From: Nemania diffusa
Lineage: Eukaryota > Ascomycota > Sordariomycetes > Xylariales > Xylariaceae
Reading direction: 5' to 3'
Assembly (NCBI GenBank): GCA_038501195.1
Contig: JBBPUQ010000001.1
Span: 6,200,001 to 6,264,000, forward strand
Length of the DNA: 64,000 bases
Under the pieces are notes generated by a model. That model searched no databases, had not been told where the DNA came from, and saw only the letters and a list, made by a program, of their open reading frames with translations. Position 1 is the first letter of the stretch, and the number at the start of each line of letters is the position of its first letter. The position numbers were made by a program, and so were the translations under genes. Shown here in pieces: positions 57,744 through 64,000 of the stretch.

Positions 57744-59275
57744 TCAAGCTCCACTTTCATTTGCATCTTCACCACTTGTAATATCCTTTATAAATGGATG
57801 GAAAAACATATGTATGGCATCACCCCGCTCCTCTGGAACCCAATATAGAAGACAGTCCATCAAGTTGACGAACATCTCTTTGTCCACTCCAGTCAGACCG
57901 CCAGCAAGAGAGTCGAATGAAGTTTTCGGGGGTAGAGGCACAGGGCCTTTCCATTGTCCTAGAATGAGTGTCAACAGCCAACCCGGTGCAGGCAGGCACA
58001 TGGTAGAGTATTAATTACCGTCTTCACTCCAAAACTTCGTTGTGTTCTCACTCCTTGAAAGAAACTCAGGGGGAGGTGGACCAAGGAGAGCCGTCATGGC
58101 GGCAAGGTGGTGTGCATCATTCTGCTCCTGGGATTCTTTATCGTAGATGCGAAATAAAGGCTCCTTCTGGAGAAGATCCCACGCCTATTATTTGAATGTT
58201 AGATTTAGACACAAAAAAGGAGAAAGGACCAAAGCCATGGAGGATGACCGGAGGAAAGGGGAGAAGCTCCATACTATAAGTCCTACGCTCCAAAGATCTA
58301 CCTGATTACCCCATTCCATATCAAGAATAACCTCCGGCGCTCGGTATTGAGTTGGCATAGCAAATCCACGGTGCTTTTCACCTATACGGGCTTGTCCTAA
58401 GTCGCAGGTAGTAAGAAGGCCGCGACCTCCCTTCATCATTCGAGATGTGTAGATGGTTAGTTCATCTACTTGCTTTCTTGGCGATGGTCTATGCAGCTCG
58501 GCTTCTTCCATGTCGGCCAGCATGGAATTCTCCGTCAGAGCAATGAGTAGATTGCTCAAGTGAAGGTCTATGGTTATTAATACCTATAAACTACACTTGA
58601 TTTGTTTAACTTACCAGTATGAACCACATTAACATCATGAAGGTAAATTATCGCTTGTAGAACCTGACGTAGGGCGAGCTTGACAAAAACCAGATGGAAC
58701 GGCAGGCCTCCGCATGCTGCTAGCAAATCGGAAAGACTTATCGCCAAAGGAGTCATGATGAAAACTTCGTGGTCGCCATGTGGGCCTTCTATCTTGAACG
58801 ACTCTTTAAGCTGGCGGATATATTCTTTGCCATCAGTAAACTCTCGGCTGCACTCGGTATTATCTAGATAACGATATACCTCGAGCTCCTGGTTATGCGC
58901 CAAAGTGTTGATGTGGACTTTAGCTGCCCAGAATTTCTGGTCCCACAAATCACGGACTAGCCATACAGTCGAGGTGGTTCCGAATCCAAGCTTCGAAACT
59001 ACTTGGTAATGGCCAGCGATAATGTGGCCGATCTTCATCGGGTAATACTCGTCCTTTTGATAGAAGGGCAGTGTCTCCTCTTCAAACTTGATAGCTGGGT
59101 CAATCAGTTCAAATCCGGTGGACGGGAACACGCGCGGTCCGATTGGTGAGGTTGAACTGGAGGAAACTTTTCGCAGGGCAGCCATGATCGGTTTTGATAA
59201 CACATTGGATAAGCGAAAGGTTGAACGTAGAGGGGGGCGAGTGGGAGAAGAGCGGAAGGCTCGGCGAGCGAACAT
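57744..59275 (-). CDS. SRPK-like protein kinase
   Basis: Exons 58615-59275, 58275-58567, 58019-58184 and 57744-57958 sum to 1335 nt, 444 residues. Fungal SR-protein-kinase-like enzymes of this short kind share a split kinase domain. Visible motifs: YYPMKIGHIIAGHYQVVSKL, glycine loop LGFGTTSTVWLVRD, lysine in WAAKVH, catalytic loop VVHTDLHLSN made by splicing across a 47-bp intron (HTD in place of HRD, usual for SRPK), LTTCDLGQA replacing DFG (DLG, also usual), PTQYRAPEVIL (APE motif) and VDLWSVGLIAWDLLQ after splicing. The C-lobe ends WSEDGQWKGPVPLPP and LYWVPEERGDA. The first 40 residues are Arg/Ser-rich and could be a mitochondrial-like or disordered leader. Substrates are likely RS-type proteins, but this is family knowledge only. 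Confidence 0.88.
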
Positions 59276-60192
59276 GTTAGGACGAGGTGGGGGAGACGGT
59301 AATGTAGCTTAGAAAGAGGTGGAAATATAGCTAAATAGAAGCTAGGCGTCTGTTCAATGAGACTTCTGAGGTCTAGCCCAACGCCGAACCCTATTTACAT
59401 CCAACACCGTTTATAGCTCAAGTCACATAGCTATAAAAAAATGATCAGCAGAGTAGTAGAAGTCCAAATAGCAGAATCACTGGAAGTCATAAGCAGCTTA
59501 CAGCCAAATTTTGTGGCCTTTGATGTATTACACTTGCTGTGGGAAAGGCTGGGATAATATCAATTCAATTAATAGTATTAATAATTTTCTTGAAGTCTAA
59601 GGGACTCGGGGCCTTGCTCCTTCTATTTATGGACTCTTGATCTAGGTATCTCTCTGTTAGAAATCTCCTCCCTTGTCGGCTCCTTCTGAGACCTTCTGAG
59701 ACTTCTTATCCCATGACCGTATACCCTTACATATAGTAACCCGAAAGGTCTCAGTTGGGCGCAGGGCCTAACCCAGATAAGGGAGTAAGCTAAAGACTAC
59801 TATAGGAAAGATAGTGATTGATGATTTCTCATAATCTAATTGACTAATAGTTTCTTAGCTAATGATTTATCCGGAAGCAGCTGGGCTTCTGGTCCGTCTG
59901 TAACTTTCATATTGCTTCTTATAGAGTTGGATCATAACTAGGAAAGCAGACAAAATAGGAAAGGTAGTGAATCTGGCAATAAAAGGCGGTGGGTATAGGT
60001 AAGCTCGGCTAGAAGAGACGGAATAGCCTTAGAATGCTTAATAGAATTTGTAAATTATCTCTCAACTAGTAAAATGTCAATTACTGTAACATCGTTAAAA
60101 TGAGCAGCTAACTAGGTAATTATGTACTCGATTAATTAGATACAAGTAGCATATGTAGGTAAGTTCGCACCAAGGCTTATATTCTATACTCT
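59276..60192. other. Intergenic region
   Basis: No supported gene. The sequence at 59560-60190 is AT-rich with CTCCTTCTGAGACCTTCTGAGAC-like short direct repeats at about 59675-59705. Confidence 0.45.
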
Positions 60193-60582
60193 TTAGTAAG
60201 TATCTAAACTTGAGTTCGTCAGTCCCGTATCTGCTGACCGGTTCTCCAATCCCTCATTTATCCATCCAACCCACCTGTTGACGATTGGCTGAAGCCACAA
60301 TGGAACTTGAAGCTGCCACTCATCAATTAACCGGCAGACCATTGCTGTAGCATCGAGCTGACCAATCCCCAAGGCTGTTGAATATTTGCTTTGCCACATG
60401 ACCAGATAATATACGTAAATTACATCTCGTTGGCCAAGACAACAACATATGCGATACTTCGAATGTTCAATTTCCGGGCTAGCAGGTAGACCGAAGCTGT
60501 CTAGCCTGATGAGACAATCTCCGGGAAGTAAGATCGCTTCAGGGACTTGGCGTTGAGTCCATTCTGCTCCAGTATTGGCCAT
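60193..60582 (-). CDS. Hypothetical protein, 129 residues
   Basis: The open frame begins MANTGAEWTQRQVPEAILLP and runs 129 codons without introns; the frame is open further upstream to 60723, but the upstream part looks like leader sequence. No signal peptide, membrane segment or known motif is visible. Residues about 45-70 (SKYRICCCLGQRDVIYVYYL) are Cys/Tyr-rich and the end is hydrophilic. It could be a real orphan gene or a chance frame. The Met I chose is in a favourable context (GGCCATAG on the plus strand, that is CTATGGCC). Confidence 0.3.
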   Translation of the reverse strand: MANTGAEWTQRQVPEAILLPGDCLIRLDSFGLPASPEIEHSKYRICCCLGQRDVIYVYYLVMWQSKYSTALGIGQLDATAMVCRLIDEWQLQVPLWLQPIVNRWVGWINEGLENRSADTGLTNSSLDTY

Positions 60583-60723
60583 AGTTGAAGTCGTGATTAG
60601 CTGTTTCTTAGTTTTGCTTTTTGGATGTAATAAGAGTTGAATGTTTCGATAGTAATTACCTGAGATGCTTTTAATGCTAAATCCAATGCCATTATGGTTA
60701 GTTTGATGCCTTATATATAACAA

Positions 60724-61442
60724 CGGCTGATAAACCTATATGACTCTATCGAACAATCATCGATATAATGTTAAATAGCATGTTTGCTATCTCTTTATTA
60801 AATATAAACAGCCCAAACAATAGGCATTGTTTTCGCCTCTATGTTCTTTTCCTAATCTTGAAAATACCTTAAAATATTGAACTCTTTATACAAACGCCCC
60901 CCTATTCAGTAGGAATCGTGCTCTTAGTTTAAGCGCAGTGCCATGTACTTCTACAACTATCCACTATTGAGGTTACTCCCAACAAGCATGTCAATTTCAA
61001 ATAGTAATAAGCTTTTCTCATTTCAACATCGGCAAAAAAAACCATTCAAGTCTATTAGAAATTCGATTTTCCATTGATTTTAAACGTTAAAGCGGCCAAG
61101 TTAGCCTGTATAACTGTGTGCGTCGCAGTACCACTACTGGCCAGCCGATATGGACTTCTCGGGTTCGTACAAAGTCCGCGCCCCACCTCGCAATCCGCTC
61201 GACGACCGCCTCAGCGTCGTTGGTTTTGGAATCGTCGGGCTACTAGAGAGGCCGCCTTGATGAACCAGGAGAGATTCTATATGTATGAAAGTAAATCGGA
61301 TTAGTATATAACTGTCTGTCGTCGCCAAGAATGACTAGATTGCAAGTCTACTCTCTAAGCACAGCTCCTCAGACTACATCATATAATCAATGATTCAATC
61401 TTCTCTCTATACTCGACAATACGACTGGCTTCTTCGAACACC
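60724..61442. other. Upstream region of the monooxygenase gene
   Basis: No supported gene. A frame at 61074-61304 has no recognisable features. The region should contain the promoter of the gene starting at 61443. Confidence 0.4.
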
Positions 61443-62702
61443 ATGGCTGGAATGAACGTCCTCGTCGTTGGTGCATCCATAGCGGGCCCAATGACGGCGT
61501 ATTGGCTAGCCAAAGCGGGCGCAAAAGTCACGGTCATCGAACGGTTCCCATCTCTGCGAATAGGCGGGCAGAACATAGACATACGCACGATTGGCGTCGA
61601 GGTGATGCGGAAGATACCAGGGATGGAGAGTGCCGTGCGGGCCAACAAATACGAAATGGACGGCATAAGCATAATCCGCGCCGACGGCAAGCCCTACGGG
61701 ACCCTGAAACCTACAGGCAATCCTGACCAACAGACCCTGATCTCAGAGTACGAGATCTTGCGAGGCGACTTGTCGAGGATCCTCGTCGACTTGACCAAGG
61801 ACAACAAAAACGTCAAATATGTATTCGGCGAGCAAGTCGCGGCGATGCAGCAACCGGCGGATGGCGGGCCCATCCACGTCGAATTCGCCAACGGACTGCG
61901 CCGCTCTGACTATGACCTAGTCGTGGCCTGCGATGGTACGACGTCACGGACGCGCGCTATCGGCCTTGGATGCGGCGTCCGGGATCACATAGTGTCAACG
62001 AATTGCTGGGGGGCATATTACCGCACGTCGCGGGACTTGCTGCAGGGAAAGAAGATCGGGCTGGGATTCAATGCGCCAGGTGGTCGCATGGTCGGCGTCG
62101 CGCCGGATGCGGGAGTGAACCGGGTCTTCATGATGTCGGTTTACCCGAACGGCGAGCGTGATGCGATGCCGCGATTCCGCGACGCCTTGAAGCAGGGAGA
62201 TCAAGCACTCAAGAAATTCGTCGCTCAGAGGTACGAGAATGTTGGCTGGAAGGATTCACAACTCCTTGAGGAGTTGAGGAAATCCGATGATCTCTATGCT
62301 AGCGAAGTCTGCCAAGTCAAGGCCCCCTATTTACACAAAGGACGATTCGTGATGGTCGGCGATGCGGGATATGCCAGTGGTCTCACGGGTGTAGGTACGA
62401 GCCTGGCGATGGCTGGTGCGTATGTCCTTGCTGGGGAGATCAGCGAGCATGGCAATGATATTGCAGCTGGGCTTCGAGGCTATGAGCAGCGCATGAGACC
62501 ACTCATCAACGAGTTGGGACAAATGCCACGATTTGTCACGACCTTTATGGCCCCGCAAACGGCTTGGGGAATATGGCTGCGCAACAACATTTTCGGGTTT
62601 GTTCTCTGGACTGGTATCCTTGGCTATATTCAGAGGTTCATGGGTAGTAGCATGCAGAAAACCAACAAGGATTTATTGCCGAGCTATAAACGGATAGCTT
62701 AG
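61443..62702 (+). CDS. FAD-dependent monooxygenase (UbiH/TetX-like class A flavoprotein)
   Basis: One exon of 419 codons. Three canonical flavoprotein hydroxylase motifs are present: the dinucleotide fold VLVVGASIAGPMTAYWLAKA at residues 5-24, followed by VIERFPSLRIGGQNIDIR; the DG motif YDLVVACDGTTSRTR at about 157-171; and the GD motif FVMVGDAGYASGLTGVGTSL at about 302-321, which binds the FAD ribityl chain. These enzymes hydroxylate aromatic or polyketide substrates using NAD(P)H and oxygen. The C-terminal end has a hydrophobic helix (NNIFGFVLWTGILGYI) that could touch a membrane. No biosynthetic partner genes lie next to it, so it is not clearly part of a cluster. The lack of introns and a GC-rich coding region differ from the AT-rich flanks. 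The remnant at 0.9 kb is from a different branch of the same superfamily. Confidence 0.9.
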   Translation: MAGMNVLVVGASIAGPMTAYWLAKAGAKVTVIERFPSLRIGGQNIDIRTIGVEVMRKIPGMESAVRANKYEMDGISIIRADGKPYGTLKPTGNPDQQTLISEYEILRGDLSRILVDLTKDNKNVKYVFGEQVAAMQQPADGGPIHVEFANGLRRSDYDLVVACDGTTSRTRAIGLGCGVRDHIVSTNCWGAYYRTSRDLLQGKKIGLGFNAPGGRMVGVAPDAGVNRVFMMSVYPNGERDAMPRFRDALKQGDQALKKFVAQRYENVGWKDSQLLEELRKSDDLYASEVCQVKAPYLHKGRFVMVGDAGYASGLTGVGTSLAMAGAYVLAGEISEHGNDIAAGLRGYEQRMRPLINELGQMPRFVTTFMAPQTAWGIWLRNNIFGFVLWTGILGYIQRFMGSSMQKTNKDLLPSYKRIA

Positions 62703-63032
62703 CTAAGGGAAGGGTGTAAGTTGGAATGAAGTAGTATACATGTACTAACATCACACAAATACCTACTTGATAATACGAAACTAATGACTAATCACTATTT
62801 CAATCACCAGCCCCGTGCTACAATAATTATGTCCTTGGAGATTCAGCCACCATCATCAGCTTGTCCCAGGGATCAATCGATGCACGTATGTAGAAAAAAG
62901 ATGAAGATTATAACTCCAAGAACAAGGGATTCTATAGATGTTCAATCGCCTAGAAGGGCCATTCAATGATTCATAAAAATGTAACATCCTAATAAACACA
63001 TCATAGTTCCCATCGCGACTTCGCCCCAGCCC
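62703..63032. other. Intergenic region between convergent genes
   Basis: No supported gene or repeat is seen in this 330-bp gap. Confidence 0.5.
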
Positions 63033-64000
63033 CTAACAAGCCAACCCAAGCCTCCCCCTCAAAAACTCCCGAAAGCCCTTATCCACCGACGCAGAGAACG
63101 CCAAGTAAACAAACATATTCGAAGTCTGCGGCGGCGGCACAGTGCAGAAGTCCGGCAGGACCTCGACGTCGGCGAGATTCCGCAGGCGCGCGAGGTCGCC
63201 GATCCAATCGAGGGCGTCATGGCGGATATCGACCAGCAGCGCGAGGTCCTCGCTCGAGAGCGCGCGCGGCGCCGGGCCCGGCCCCTCCGCGTCCCACTCC
63301 CACTCGACGTCCCGACGCTGCGGGTGGCGCTGCTCCAAGTCCTCGCGCAATCGGCCGGCCTGCACGACGAGGCGGAGGTGCTCTATGGAGGCGTGGTCGC
63401 GGAGGTAGGTGCACACTATATGACTATGTTAGAAATCAGGCTTGAGCAACGAGCAGGTAAATCCCGTGTCGGTTTAGCACACACTCTCTCTCTCTCAAAA
63501 GCCCAAACACACGATCTCAAAAAGAAAAAAATAACACAAAAAAAATAGCCAGTAAGAAAAGGGCCGTACTCACTCCCCCTCCACTCGCACCGATCACTCC
63601 AGCTATCGAAAAGCCAAGGCCCCCTCTTGTACAGCGACACCCGGCGCACCAACTTCCGCGTGGCAGGCGCGAGGTCGGACAAGAAAGGCCGCACGGCCTC
63701 GACGTCGGCGCCGAAGTCGAAGACGTGGGCCCCGTAGAGCGCGTGCGCCGTCTCGGCCGCCAGCGCGCGCGACGCCCGCATCAGCGCCGTGCAGAAGTAC
63801 GCGCCCTCGTTGGCCGTGCGGTACGTCGTCTCCACGCAGCGCCTGTGGAAGGAGCGCTGGACGATGCGGTAGCGGGAGCGGGTTGGCGTCTTCGTCTTAG
63901 GAGTAGCAGTAGTAGTAGTAGTGGTAGTAGTAGTAGGAGGGGGTGGTGGTGGTTTGGGGGCGCCGCATAGGGTGCATTGGGTGGCGGGGAAGGGGGCGGT
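63033..64000 (-). CDS. Fungal protein of unknown function (partial at the right edge)
   Basis: The gene enters the window from the right on the minus strand, so its start is missing. Exons seen are 63574-64000 and 63033-63415, joined by a 158-bp intron (GTGAGT donor, CATATAG acceptor); the junction creates the Met of MCTYLRDHASIEHLRL. The first visible part has QCTLCGAPKP, a proline run and a polythreonine run encoded by a GTA/GTG triplet tract at about 63904-63936 on the plus strand. The core is ALMRASRALAAETAHALYGAHVF, then PATRKLVRRVSLYKRGPWLF. This resembles the common fungal family of F-box/2EXR-like proteins in which an ETAxLLYGxNxF-type motif is followed by an LRR-like region. Function is unknown. 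The intron carries a CTCTCTCTCTC microsatellite. Confidence 0.65.

Noticed and set aside
1..64000. tRNA, rRNA and CRISPR features
   Set aside because: I saw no convincing tRNA clover-leaf boxes, no rRNA and no regularly spaced repeats; a dedicated scan (for example tRNAscan) would be needed to exclude tRNAs fully.

Overview
The window looks like nuclear DNA of a filamentous ascomycete (Pezizomycotina, most likely a Sordariomycete, possibly Xylariales; that rank is inference). Genes are spaced and on both strands. Introns are mostly 47-135 bp with GTAAGT-type donors, CTAAC-type branch points and YAG acceptors. Families are typically fungal: Clr5-ankyrin, HET, fringe-like glycosyltransferase, neprosin and SRPK-like kinase. 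Very AT-rich blocks resemble RIP-damaged repeats, and CCTAGGTA/TAGGTAGG motifs recur between genes.

Left arm (1-6.4 kb): gene-poor and repeat-rich. It holds a FAD-monooxygenase remnant, an AT-rich Mutator-like miniature element with a 9-bp target duplication, a small two-exon glycine-rich gene and a broken HET relic.

6.8-25.9 kb: a Clr5-ankyrin protein; a two-zinc-motif regulator; core genes for NAD-isocitrate dehydrogenase subunit 2, exocyst Sec5 and an oxysterol-binding protein; and a fringe-like Golgi glycosyltransferase. Coding joins were solved by eye; nearly all keep frame and give family-typical lengths.

25.9-41 kb is the most interesting part, an accessory island. It starts with a non-autonomous hAT element (22-bp terminal repeats, perfect 8-bp duplication). 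Next come a gasdermin-like pore-forming protein and, tail to tail only 149 bp away, a subtilisin-like S8 protease with an N-terminal regulatory region. This is the arrangement of the Podospora HET-Q1/HET-Q2 cell-death pair, in which the protease cleaves and activates the gasdermin. Divergent from the protease lies a large protein combining AcuF-like C2H2 fingers with a degenerate kinase domain, and further on a truncated relative that stops inside the kinase N-lobe. I infer a programmed-cell-death/allorecognition locus.

42-64 kb: a secreted neprosin-family protein, the SAGA subunit Spt3, a multi-pass membrane protein, the PP2A leucine carboxyl methyltransferase Ppm1, an Ala-rich coiled-coil protein of unknown function, a minisatellite and small repeats, a HET fragment lacking its HET domain, an SRPK-like kinase, a FAD monooxygenase, and a gene running off the right edge. 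HET relics in both arms, the gasdermin/protease locus and decayed repeats show that the accessory parts are enriched in self/non-self genes, while the core genes between them are intact.
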